NCBI GenBank assembly: GCA_963974215.1
Contig: CAXBBL010000009.1
Span: forward strand, 62,001-126,000
Direction of reading: 5' to 3'
Length of the DNA stretch: 64,000 nucleotides
Origin: Croceimicrobium sp963974215
GTDB taxonomy: Bacteria > Bacteroidota > Bacteroidia > Flavobacteriales > Schleiferiaceae
The notes under the pieces are model-generated. The model ran no database searches, was not told the DNA's origin, and saw nothing but the letters and a program-made list of their open reading frames with translations. This document shows positions 54,450 to 63,600 of this stretch, one piece after another; the stretch's first letter is position 1; each line of letters starts with the position of its first letter. The translations under genes and the position numbers were made by a program.

Positions 54450-54457
54450 CAAAGATA
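54450..54457 (-). promoter_or_regulatory. Putative -7 box of the amidase-chaN unit
   Basis: On the minus strand TATCTTTG fits TAnnTTTG and ends 6 bases before the ATG, again implying a near-leaderless mRNA as at the DMT transporter. Confidence 0.5.
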
Positions 54458-54492
54458 GCAAAGCAAATTAAGCTTATTACTAGACGAGAAAA

Positions 54493-54529
54493 TAAAAAAC
54501 CGCCGCCTTTCTATCGAAAGACGACGGCA
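54493..54529 (-). terminator. Terminator of the sulfide module
   Basis: On the minus strand GCCGTCGTCTTTC and GAAAGGCGGCGGT pair, counting two G-U pairs, followed by a T run (54499-54494). It lies about 30 bases after the DsrE-like stop. Confidence 0.82.
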
Positions 54530-54560
54530 TCATTAACCATAAACTTAAAGTTGAGCGATC

Positions 54561-55073
54561 TTAGATAAAGAGAAGGTGAGTGTTTTCACCAGAGGCTTTT
54601 TCGTAAAAATCGCCTACCGTTATTATATCGGCGATTTCGTCAACCAAATCTTCCCTTTTTAAATGGAACATATCCATGGCTAATTTACAAGCCCATAGTT
54701 TCGCGCCACTGGCTTCAAGGATTTCGATGAACTCTCCCACGGGTGGGATGTCGAGTTTTTCCATTTCCTTTTTCATCATATTAGTGGCAAAAGATTCCAT
54801 ACCGGGCAATCCGCCTAAAAGGGTAGGGATATGCATAGCGGGGTTACCAACGGTAGCCACATGCAGATGTTCTATTTTCTTTTTTTGTACTGCTTCGAGG
54901 CCAAAAAAGGTAAAGAATATTTCTGCTTCTATTCCTTCCATTCTGGCGCCATTGGCCAGAATAAAGCAGGCGTAAACATTATCGATGGTGGCCTTGGAAA
55001 GGATCAACATCATCTTCTTTACTTTAGCAGGCTTCACTTTTACTGCGTTTTGTTCTAATTCTTGCGTTTCCAT
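54561..55073 (-). CDS. DsrE/DsrF/DrsH-like sulfur-transfer protein
   Basis: 170 residues of the DsrE2-like group: MMLILSKATIDNVYACFILANGA and, later, GAKLWACKLAMDMFHLKREDL, whose Cys is the likely persulfide carrier. It follows the DsrC/TusE gene by 18 bases and belongs to the operon with sulfide:quinone oxidoreductase. Likely role: accepts sulfane sulfur formed from sulfide and passes it on. Confidence 0.85.
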   Translation of the reverse strand: METQELEQNAVKVKPAKVKKMMLILSKATIDNVYACFILANGARMEGIEAEIFFTFFGLEAVQKKKIEHLHVATVGNPAMHIPTLLGGLPGMESFATNMMKKEMEKLDIPPVGEFIEILEASGAKLWACKLAMDMFHLKREDLVDEIADIITVGDFYEKASGENTHLLFI

Positions 55074-55091
55074 GATTGTCTTTTTTAAAGG

Positions 55092-55400
55092 TTAAATGCA
55101 GCTAGCAGGCTTAGGGATTCCGGCAATACGGCTAGCTTTTTTCAGCGGTCCGCCAGGGAATAAGGCATAAAAACCTTTAATGTCGACAATACCGCTTTTT
55201 CCAACTTTACGGATGGTTAAAGGAACCTCTTGTTTGTGCTGACTTTGCAAGTACTCTAGCACGGGCCAATGTTCTTCACCTAGTTCAACTCCTTCCTCGG
55301 CGGCTAGAGCTGTGGCTACTTCACGACTCCATTCGTTGAGGTCGGTTAGGTATCCTTGTTCGTTTAATTTTACTTGTTTTCCAGCAATTGTAGTTTCCAT
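55092..55400 (-). CDS. DsrC/TusE-family sulfur-relay protein lacking the second Cys
   Basis: 102 residues, typical DsrC/TusE length. The C-terminal arm reads KKASRIAGIPKPASCI. The penultimate Cys101 is kept, but where true DsrC has a second Cys eleven residues earlier, a Ser90 stands. This matches TusE and DsrC-like carriers, which form persulfides but cannot make the internal trisulfide used with DsrAB. No dsrAB is present. Confidence 0.9.
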   Translation of the reverse strand: METTIAGKQVKLNEQGYLTDLNEWSREVATALAAEEGVELGEEHWPVLEYLQSQHKQEVPLTIRKVGKSGIVDIKGFYALFPGGPLKKASRIAGIPKPASCI

Positions 55401-55412
55401 GATTCTTATTTT

Positions 55413-56657
55413 TTATGATTGTACTTCTTCGAAATTTTTTCCAGCCTCACTCATTTTAGAGGGAACAAAAGGTATATGTCGGCCAGTGATTAACATATTC
55501 CAGTACACCCATTTAAAGGCTAATTTCCCCATGTGATTCATGCGACTTTCTTTTAGCAAGGTTAATGGTCCTATGCCAGGGAAAGGGAAGGTGCCAGAAA
55601 CGGGTTGATGCGTATAATTGAAGTCTATAAGGAGGGCTTTGCCATGACCTGTTTCCACAAAACAGTTGGCGTGTCCGTCAAATTCATCTTTTAATTCACG
55701 TCCTTCGATAAAGCGTTTTACATTTTCCATTAGGATTTCACCTTCAAAGTGTGCTACAGAACCGGCTTTGGAAGCGGGTATATTGGTAGCATCGCCAATA
55801 CAAAAGATATTTTCTTTTACTTTCGATTGCAGCGTTCCTTTATGCGTAGGAACAAAGTTTAATTCGTCTCCAAATCCAGAACGTTCTATATAGTCTGCAC
55901 CCTTGTTTGTAGGAACGGTAACTAAGAGGTCGTAGCTAACTTCCTTGCCTTCGTAATCGATGAGTTTTTTCGCATCCCCATCAATTTCCATCACATTAAA
56001 GTTAGGTACCACATCAATGCCTTTGTCTTTTAATAGGTGGCCTAATTGATCACTGGCAACGGGCTTAGTGAAAGCTCCGTCCATGGGCGTTACAAAAGTG
56101 ATTTTCACCTTGTCGCTCATGCCGCGCTCGTGAAAATAAGATTCAGCTAGAAAAGTAAACTCCAAAGGAGCCACCGGGCATTTAATCGGCATTTCCGTAA
56201 TATGCACTACCAGGTGTCCGCCGTTCCATTCTTCTAAAGCCCGGTGTAATTTCACCGCTCCATTTAGGGTATAGAAATCGAAAATTGATTTGTGCCAGTG
56301 TGGACCAGCCATGCCAGGCGTTTCCTCAGGAGCAATGTCGGTACCAGTAGCGATTATTAGTAGATCGTAAGGAATGGCTTGTCCATCTTCTAGGTGAACT
56401 AAGTCTTTATCCTTATCCACAGTTAAAATGGGTTTTTGGATATACTTGGCTCGAGAAGGAAGGAATTTCTTCACCGGTTTTACAATATCACTTTCGGTAT
56501 AAGTACCAAAAGGAATAAATAGGTATCCGGGTTGATAATGGTGTATTTTTCTTTGGTCTATAATGGTGATGTCCCACTCTTTAGAGAGAGTCTTCGCAAG
56601 GTGATTGCTCATCATGGTTCCTGCGGTCCCTGCTCCTAGTATTACTAAATGTTTCAT
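55413..56657 (-). CDS. sqr: Sulfide:quinone oxidoreductase-like flavoprotein
   Basis: 414 residues. FAD-binding LVILGAGTAGTMMSNHLAK starts at residue 4, ATGTDIAPEETPG and FCIGDATNIPASKAGS are FAD/quinone-domain motifs. Cys160 (MPIKCPVAPLEF) and Cys332 (HANCFVETGHG) fit the redox pair that attacks sulfide; Cys286 is a third. It oxidises sulfide to sulfane sulfur and feeds electrons to quinone at the membrane. First gene of the operon with DsrC/TusE and DsrE-like genes, 12 bases apart. Confidence 0.9.
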   Translation of the reverse strand: MKHLVILGAGTAGTMMSNHLAKTLSKEWDITIIDQRKIHHYQPGYLFIPFGTYTESDIVKPVKKFLPSRAKYIQKPILTVDKDKDLVHLEDGQAIPYDLLIIATGTDIAPEETPGMAGPHWHKSIFDFYTLNGAVKLHRALEEWNGGHLVVHITEMPIKCPVAPLEFTFLAESYFHERGMSDKVKITFVTPMDGAFTKPVASDQLGHLLKDKGIDVVPNFNVMEIDGDAKKLIDYEGKEVSYDLLVTVPTNKGADYIERSGFGDELNFVPTHKGTLQSKVKENIFCIGDATNIPASKAGSVAHFEGEILMENVKRFIEGRELKDEFDGHANCFVETGHGKALLIDFNYTHQPVSGTFPFPGIGPLTLLKESRMNHMGKLAFKWVYWNMLITGRHIPFVPSKMSEAGKNFEEVQS

Positions 56658-56669
56658 GGCTTATGATTT

Positions 56670-56699
56670 CTTTAGCTAAAGTAGTTCAGACCTGCAGGT
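56670..56699 (-). promoter_or_regulatory. Two palindromes before sqr, possible operator
   Basis: CTTTAGCTAAAG (56670-56681) and ACCTGCAGGT (56690-56699) are perfect palindromes with centres 19 bases apart, 13 bases upstream of the ATG. Their place suggests binding of a dimeric regulator, but no regulator gene is next to the module. Confidence 0.35.
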
Positions 56700-56775
56700 T
56701 CAAATATGACAATTGTTAGCTTTTGGGGCTGAGTGACATAAGTCGCATAGCGCGGCTTTAAACTCACGTTTCAAA

Positions 56776-56804
56776 CAAAAAAAGCCCCCAGAAACTGGAG
56801 GCTT
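56776..56804 (-). terminator. Terminator of the folE-cysS-yidD-PD40 operon
   Basis: AAGCCCCCAG (56782-56791) pairs with CTGGAGGCTT (56795-56804), one mismatch, then seven T on the minus strand. A mobile-element fragment lies between it and the last stop codon. Confidence 0.85.
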
Positions 56805-56813
56805 AGTATAAAG

Positions 56814-56860
56814 ACCTGATTTTGATGTAAAATTAGGCCTCAGACCTTTTATAAATACTG
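56814..56860 (+). mobile_element. Left end only of the ~260-bp mobile element (copy E)
   Basis: 47 bases match the left end of copy B at 41 positions: ACCTGATTTTGATG, TAAAATTAGGCCTCAGACCT, then TTATAAATACTG. The rest is missing. It lies between the PD40 stop (56865) and that operon's terminator, so it is transcribed as 3' UTR. Confidence 0.72.
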
Positions 56861-56864
56861 TATT

Positions 56865-57986
56865 TTAGTCTACCCAGTCGGCAATAAAAAGGTTGGTATT
56901 TCTGGTGCCACCGTTATTGCGATTGGATGAGAAAATAAGTTTCTTTCCATCTGGGCTAAACATGGGGAAGGCATCGAATTGCTCATCGAAGGTGATTTGT
57001 TCCAAACCACTGCCATCAATATTTACCATAAATAGGTTAAAAGGATAACCTCTTCTCGACTTGTGATTGGAGGAGAAAATAATTTTTTCGCCGGAAGGAT
57101 GAAAGAAGGGTGCCCAATTGGCATTGCCTAAGTCGGTCACTTTGGTTAACTCACTCCCATCAATATTGCAAACATAAAGTTCCATATTAGAGGGTTTTAC
57201 CAAACCGCGCGCTAAAAGATCTTTGTACTCTGCCACGTCTTCTTCGCTTTCGGGACGGGAAGCTCTAAATACTAGTTTAGTGCCGTCAGGAGAAAAGAAG
57301 GCACCGCCATCGTAGCCTAAACCATTGGTAACTTGCTTCTTATCAGAGCCGTCCATGTTCATGGTCCACAGTTCTAAATCGCCCGAGCGAGTAGAGGTGA
57401 AGACAATCTTGTCTCCTTTGGGAGAAACGGTTGGCTCGGCATCGTAACCTGGTTCGGTGGTTAAGGTGTCAATGATATTGCCTTTTAGATCGGCTACGAA
57501 AATGTCGAAGTCTTCATAAATCGGCCAAACATATCCTTCTTCTTTTCCCGGTTCTGGCGGGCAAGCCTCGCCACCTAGATGCGTGCTACTGTAAATTATG
57601 GTAGAATCGCCCGGTAGGAAATAGCTGCAAGTTGTTCTACCTAAACCCGTGCTAAGCATTTTAGGGGTATTGCTAATCAGGTCGTCATTTTCAATATTAA
57701 AATAGAAGATTTGATCGCAATCAACCCCCCATTCGCTGTAATTACTTTGGAAAACTGCCATGCTGTTGTCAAAGCTAAAATAAGCTTCTGCATTATCGCC
57801 ACCATTGGTTAGCATGCGAATATTAGTGAGGTGCTTTTCGCCTTCATAGGCTAGTTTTGCCATGCTGCTGTCGGTACTTTCAGTTTGAACCGCATTTTCA
57901 TCAGAATTGGCATCGGCCGTAGAGCCATTATTACAAGCTACAAATAGGCTTGAAGCCAAAAGGCTTAGAAGGAGTTTTCTTCTCAT
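56865..57986 (-). CDS. PD40/TolB-like beta-propeller lipoprotein
   Basis: 373 residues with lipobox (ASSLFVAC) and repeated WD40-like PD40 blades: VSPKGDKIVFTSTRSGD, FSPDGTKLVFRASRP, FHPSGEKIIFSSNHKSRRG and FSPDGKKLIFSSNRNNGGT. Such propellers bind proteins or sugars at the periplasmic face. ATG 57986 overlaps the yidD stop (ATGA); the longer frame upstream is yidD sequence in another frame. Confidence 0.88.
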   Translation of the reverse strand: MRRKLLLSLLASSLFVACNNGSTADANSDENAVQTESTDSSMAKLAYEGEKHLTNIRMLTNGGDNAEAYFSFDNSMAVFQSNYSEWGVDCDQIFYFNIENDDLISNTPKMLSTGLGRTTCSYFLPGDSTIIYSSTHLGGEACPPEPGKEEGYVWPIYEDFDIFVADLKGNIIDTLTTEPGYDAEPTVSPKGDKIVFTSTRSGDLELWTMNMDGSDKKQVTNGLGYDGGAFFSPDGTKLVFRASRPESEEDVAEYKDLLARGLVKPSNMELYVCNIDGSELTKVTDLGNANWAPFFHPSGEKIIFSSNHKSRRGYPFNLFMVNIDGSGLEQITFDEQFDAFPMFSPDGKKLIFSSNRNNGGTRNTNLFIADWVD

Positions 57987-58231
57987 TTTGCTGATTTTTT
58001 TTGAGGAACGGGGTCGTAACCATGCGTTCCCCAAGGGTGACATTTAGATAATCTTTTTATTCCTAACCAGGTGCCTTTTAATGGCCCCCAAATTGTTATT
58101 GCTTCTACTGTGTACTCGCTGCAAGTTGGGTGATGCCGGCAACTTCCCGGTGTAAGCGGTGATATTGCATATTGATAAAATCTTACCAATACGATAAAGG
58201 GAAAGCTGAGTATTTTCTTAAGGGTGTTCAC
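57983..58231 (-). CDS. yidD: Membrane protein insertion efficiency factor YidD
   Basis: 82 residues from GTG 58231. An amphipathic N-terminal helix is followed by FYQYAISPLTPGSCRHHPTCSEYTVEAI and KRLSKCHPWGTHGYDPVP, the YidD signature with three Cys. It starts one base after the cysS stop. The longer frame from 58315 runs into cysS and is rejected. Confidence 0.93.
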   Translation of the reverse strand: MNTLKKILSFPFIVLVRFYQYAISPLTPGSCRHHPTCSEYTVEAITIWGPLKGTWLGIKRLSKCHPWGTHGYDPVPQKKSAK

Positions 58232-58232
58232 C

Positions 58233-59717
58233 TTAAAGACTAATACTATAGGTGCTGCCGTCTTTACCGTCTTTAACTTCAATTCCTGCATCGGCAAGTT
58301 TGTCGCGTATCGCATCGCTTAAGCTAAAATCGCGATCGGCACGGGCTTGTTTGCGGAGCTCTAGTAAAATGTTAATTACATCATCTAGCTTTTGACCACT
58401 GCCTTGTGCCCCAATATCTTCTAATCCTAAAACGTCGAAAATAAAGGCCCGCATGCTTTCTTGTAAAAGCTCGAAATCACTAGCACTTAAGGGTGCCGAA
58501 TGTTCCCAGCTATTAATAGTGCGAGTCGCTTCAAATAATTGCGAAATTAAAATGGGGCTATTGAAATCATCGTTCATGGCCGCATAGCAAGCCTTGCGCC
58601 ATTCTGCCACCTTAAAATCACTGGTGCTTTCCGCAGATGGCTCTAAACTAGCAAGTTTACGATAGGCCGCCATTAATCGGTGATAGCCTTTTTCCGCCGC
58701 TAATAATGCGTCGCTACTAAAATCAAGCTGCGAACCATAATGAGCTTGCAGCATAAAGAAGCGTGCGATAGTAGGGGCAAAGCCTTTTTCTAATTTGTCG
58801 GTTTCACCGGTAAATAGCTCATGCGGTAATAAAGTATTGCCCGTGCTTTTGCTCATCCTTTGTCCGTTGAGCGTAAGCATATTGCCATGCATCCAATAAC
58901 GAGGGCCTTCACTGCCCGTGCTAGCCTTATTTTGGGCGATTTCACATTCGTGATGGGGAAATTTTAAATCCATTCCGCCGCCGTGAATATCGAATTCATC
59001 CCCTAAATACTTAGTGCTCATTACTGAGCATTCTAAATGCCAGCCTGGGAAGCCAATGCCCCAGGGTGAGTTCCAGCGCATAATATGACTGGGTGAAGCT
59101 TTTTTCCAAATGGCGAAATCAAGAGGGCTTTCTTTTTCGGATTGTGCATCTAATTCGCGCGTTCCACTGATAAGCTCTTCAATCTTTCGTCCCGATAGCT
59201 TGCCGTAGTCGTTGGATTCGTTGTATTTCTTTACATCAAAATAAACCGAACCGTTTTTCTCATAAGCAAAGCCCTCGTCTATAATCTTTTGGATCATGTC
59301 GATTTGCTCCACAATGTGACCGGTAGCGGTAGGTTCGATGGTAGGTGGAAAAGCATTAAACTGTGACATTACCCCGTGGAAACCCAAGGTGTATTTTTGC
59401 ACAATTTCCATCGGTTCCAGCTGCTCTAAGCGGGCGCGTTGGCTTATTTTATCTTCTCCTTCATCGGCATCGTTTTCTAGGTGACCCGCATCAGTAATGT
59501 TTCGCACATAGCGCACCTTATAGCCCAAATGCGTAAGGTAGCGGTAAACCAAATCGAAAGAAATGAAAGTTCGGCAATTGCCCAAATGTACATCGCTGTA
59601 AACTGTTGGCCCACAAACGTATAGTCCTAAATTTGGGGCGTTAAGTGCGGTGAATAATTCTTTTTTCCTTGAAATGGAATTGCTGATGTATAAGTCGTTT
59701 TCCTCGTAAAGTGCCAT
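58233..59717 (-). CDS. cysS: Cysteinyl-tRNA synthetase
   Basis: 494 residues, class I. CGPTVYSDVHLGNCRTF holds the HIGH-type motif and the first zinc Cys; LECSVMS and HHECEIAQ give further zinc ligands; RMSKSTGN is the KMSKS loop. Charges tRNA-Cys. 17 bases after folE, and next to yidD. Confidence 0.96.
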   Translation of the reverse strand: MALYEENDLYISNSISRKKELFTALNAPNLGLYVCGPTVYSDVHLGNCRTFISFDLVYRYLTHLGYKVRYVRNITDAGHLENDADEGEDKISQRARLEQLEPMEIVQKYTLGFHGVMSQFNAFPPTIEPTATGHIVEQIDMIQKIIDEGFAYEKNGSVYFDVKKYNESNDYGKLSGRKIEELISGTRELDAQSEKESPLDFAIWKKASPSHIMRWNSPWGIGFPGWHLECSVMSTKYLGDEFDIHGGGMDLKFPHHECEIAQNKASTGSEGPRYWMHGNMLTLNGQRMSKSTGNTLLPHELFTGETDKLEKGFAPTIARFFMLQAHYGSQLDFSSDALLAAEKGYHRLMAAYRKLASLEPSAESTSDFKVAEWRKACYAAMNDDFNSPILISQLFEATRTINSWEHSAPLSASDFELLQESMRAFIFDVLGLEDIGAQGSGQKLDDVINILLELRKQARADRDFSLSDAIRDKLADAGIEVKDGKDGSTYSISL

Positions 59718-59734
59718 GGAAATTTAAATTACAA

Positions 59735-60421
59735 TTAGGCCCCGAAATGGGTGTCTAGATTGATATAATCGAGAAAGTCTCTCTTTTTTTCTTCGTCTTT
59801 AAATGCGCCTCCAAACTCGGCGGTAACGGTACTGCTTTCGATATCGCGAATACCACGAGAATTTACGCAAAGGTGCTTAGCGTCCATTACGCAAGCCACG
59901 TCGTCGGTGCCTAAAGCATCTTGTAAGGCCGCTACAATTTGTTTGGTTAAACGCTCTTGTACCTGTGGTCTTTTCGCGTAATAATCTACAATGCGGTTCA
60001 TTTTGCTGAGGCCAATAACATTGCCTTTCGAAATATAGGCCACATGCGCTCTACCTACGATGGGTAAAAAGTGATGTTCGCAAGTCGAGTAAACAACAAT
60101 ATTTTTTTCGACCAGCATTTCACCATATTGGTATTTGTTGCTGAATGTACTAGCACTGGGTTTGCGATCGGGGTGCAGGCCACCAAAAATTTCGTTGACA
60201 AACATTTTTGCAACTCTCTTTGGGGTTCCCGCAAGACTATCATCACTAAGGTCTAAACCTAAGGTATCCATTATTTGACGGAAGTTTTCCTGGATACTAG
60301 CAATCTTTTCTTCGTTCGAAAGAGCAAAAGCGTCTTTCTTTAGTGGCGTTTCCAAATTGCCGCTGGCAAAATGCATATCGCCTCTCTCGTCCTGAGAATC
60401 TATGTTATTATCTGTATTCAC
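59735..60421 (-). CDS. folE: GTP cyclohydrolase I
   Basis: 228 residues. Makes dihydroneopterin triphosphate from GTP, first step of folate synthesis. Zinc ligands lie in STCEHHFLPI and DAKHLCVNSRGI; VGRAHVAYI and GLSKMNRIVDYYAKRPQVQERL are family motifs. Start is GTG 60421 or an ATG 16 codons later (60373). First gene of the operon folE-cysS-yidD-PD40. Confidence 0.95.
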   Translation of the reverse strand: MNTDNNIDSQDERGDMHFASGNLETPLKKDAFALSNEEKIASIQENFRQIMDTLGLDLSDDSLAGTPKRVAKMFVNEIFGGLHPDRKPSASTFSNKYQYGEMLVEKNIVVYSTCEHHFLPIVGRAHVAYISKGNVIGLSKMNRIVDYYAKRPQVQERLTKQIVAALQDALGTDDVACVMDAKHLCVNSRGIRDIESSTVTAEFGGAFKDEEKKRDFLDYINLDTHFGA

Positions 60422-60585
60422 GTTCTATATCTTAGGGATTGAGCCTAATAATTTTAAGGCAGCAAAGGTAAGACAAAAAGTAAGGAAGGATGTTCACTTC
60501 CTTGGCTTTCCTAGCTAGGCAATTTTGCAAGGATCGCTACGATTAAAACCATCTGCGCAAGCGAAAAAAAAGGACAGATGATACA

Positions 60586-60621
60586 CCAAAAAAAAGCCCC
60601 TCGATTTAATCAAAGGGCTTT
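60586..60621 (-). terminator. Terminator of the sortilin-like gene
   Basis: AAAGCCC (60593-60599) pairs with GGGCTTT (60615-60621); on the minus strand a T run (60595-60588) follows. 21 bases after the stop. Confidence 0.85.
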
Positions 60622-60642
60622 AGAGTAGTGCATGAAATAATG

Positions 60643-63600
60643 TTAGTTCATTTCTCCATCTAAATAGGGAGCGCCACTGTTCAGTAGAATACGATAGAAA
60701 TTAGAAAGTTCTTTTTCAATCTCTCTTATTTTAGTCTGCAAAGGCAGTTTCTCTTGGTTTAAGATGCGTACGTTTTTACGCTGTTCTCCTGTAGGAGATG
60801 AGCTGGTAGCATAGCTATTCCAAACGGCGCTGCTTAAGCGATCCATCAGTGAAGGAGCGGTTTCGAACTGCAGTTCAGCTCTCAAGGCATCACCGTTCAT
60901 CTGGCGATCTAAAAGGGCTAATTCATTATCGATTTTTTGCAGATCATTTAAGATAGTAAGGGGAGCGGAAGGGGTGTTTCTTGCTAAAGCCTTTAGCTCG
61001 CCACAACGCTTTTCTAATTTTGAATGCAAGCTATTGAGAGCCACCATTTCTCTGCGAATCGTCTCAATGCTATCTTGGAAGGTAAGAAGTTTTTCATAGG
61101 ATTCGGTTCCAAAAGTGTTGTTGTTTAACCAGTTTAATTTGAAATTAGCTTTTTGGTTAAGTGGTAGCAAGGTGCCATTATCGCTAATGAAAATCTCTAC
61201 TTTATATTCGCCCGGTGCAGCAAAATTAGCGGCGGCGGCTTTAGTAATGGGTTCGCCTTTACTTGAGGGGTAACTGCGATTTCCTAAGCGTCCATCCCAG
61301 TTATAGCGGTTTACGCCTTTTTTGGGGCTAGCGGTAAAACGACGAATCTCATTATCATCTTTATCCGATATCACAAAAAGTAAGTAATTCTTTTCTTCTT
61401 CTTTTTCTTTGCGGTAGTCTTCTAAATTTGGATAACTTATATCGGTTTTTGCTTTTTTAGCGTCACTTTCTGTTTTCTTTCTTTTAGCGCTTAAAGACTC
61501 GGGAAGGTCTTTTAAGTAAAGGGTGAAAACTGCACCGCGGTCGGCATTGGGCGCCGCATAGTAACTGGCTCCCATAAATCCTTTTTTGCCGTAACCTAAG
61601 GGAGATGCTTCAAAAAACACCAAGGCGGGTTTAATGGGGAATAGATAGCTGCTATTGTCGAAAGTGGCGGCACTGTACTCGCGCAGTGGGCTATAGTCGT
61701 CTAGCACGTAAAAGCCTCTACCGAAAGTAGCTAGAACCAAGTCGTTTTCACGGCGCTGAATTTCTAAATCGCGCACGGCAATAGTAGGCAGGCCTGTTTC
61801 TAGTTCACGCCAAGATGCGCCAGAATTAGCGCTGAAGTGTACCCCAAATTCAGTTCCGATAAAAAACAAATCTTTATTTACGTGATCTTGGCGCATCGCA
61901 AAAACGGAGCCCCTTTCGGGTAAATTGCTGCTGATATTCGTCCAAGTTTTGCCGCGATCGACACTTTTTAAAACATAAGGTTTAAAGTCGCCATTTTTGT
62001 GATTATTAAAAAGGGCATATACCACATTAGCATCATATAAATCGGCTAAAACTTGGTTTACATAAGTGTTGGCTGGCACGCCAGGGAAGGTGCTTATTTT
62101 TGTCCAGTTTTTCCCGCCATCTTGGCTAACTTGAATAAGGCCATCGTCGGTGCCTGCATACAAAAGTCCTTCAATTAAAGGGGATTCATCTAAAGCGACA
62201 ATATTCCCGTAAACCGAAGTAGACTGATCATAGGCAATAGCATCAATAGATTGTATTTCGCCCATAACCTTTAAGCTATGGCGATCAATTTGCTGACTTA
62301 AATCAGGGGAAATAACCGACCAATTGTTACCACGGTCTTCGCTACGAAACACCTTATTGGCGGCAAAGTAAAGGCGTTTGTTATTATGGGGGCTAATTAA
62401 AAGAGGAGCATCCCAATTCCAGCGGTAGGCTTTTTCACCTTTTGCAGGAGTGGGTTTAATTCCTACACTTTCGCCACTTTTCTTATCGTATCTAACCAAC
62501 CAGCCATATTGAGCTTGCGCATAAACAATATTGGGATTTGTGGGGTCAATTTGACTTTCAAAGCCATCGCCGGTATTGGTTACAAACCAATCGGAATTTA
62601 CAATGCCGCGTGAATTTATAGTTTGGCTGGGTCCACCTAAGCTGAAATTATCTTGAGTTCCACCGTATACATTATAAAAGGGACGGTCGTTATCTAGGGC
62701 AACGCGGTAAAATTGAGTTACCGGTAAGTTGGGTTTAAAATGCCAGCTTTCGCCGTAGTTGTAGCTTTCGTAAAGTCCGCCATCGCAGCCGGCTATTAAT
62801 TGACCGGGGTCATTGGGGTTAATCCACAAACAATGATTGTCTACATGCTTGTTTTTTTCAGAAACGCGGTTCCAAGATTTGCCACCGTCTTTGCTAATAT
62901 GCATATAAGTGTCCATGCTGTAAATAACATCGGCATTGGTTGGATCTACTACAATTTCTACATAATAGTTTCCGCTCGTATTGTAATCATCTAGTTTTTG
63001 AAAGGAAGCGCCGCGATCATCCGAGCGGTAAAAACCGTGACCTTCTACCATGGCGTATACTCGGTCTGGCACTTGTGTGGGAATGGCAAGGGAAATTCTT
63101 CCTTTATCTTCGGGCAGGCCATTCTTTAGTTCTTGCCAAGTTTTCCCTGCATCTTTACTTTTGTAGATGGCGCTTTCAGGTCCACCGCTTACATATGTCC
63201 AAACGTGACGGCGTCTTTGATGAGCCGCGGCATAAAGAATATCTGGGTTCCTTGGGTCGAAGTGAAGTTCGTTAAAACCAGTGTTTTCAGAAACTTCAAG
63301 AACAGCTTCCCAAGTTTCGCCTCCATTGGTAGTTTTGTAAATACCTCTTTCTCCGCCGGCGCTCCATAAAGGTCCGTAAGCAGCAACATAAACTATATTT
63401 GAATTATTGGGATGAACTTTAATCATTCCGATATGCTCGGAATTTTTAAGGCCTACGTTTTTCCAAGATTTACCGCCATCCTTACTTTTATATACCCCAT
63501 CTCCGAAAGGGACAGAGCGTTGGTTGTTGTTTTCGCCAGTTCCCACCCACACAACATTGCTGTTACTGGGGTCAAGGCTTACGCAGCCAATAGAGTAGGA

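Noticed and set aside
58232..58315. 28-codon extension of YidD into cysS
   Set aside because: It overlaps the end of cysS by 80 bases, and YidD proteins are about 70-85 residues, which fits the GTG at 58231.
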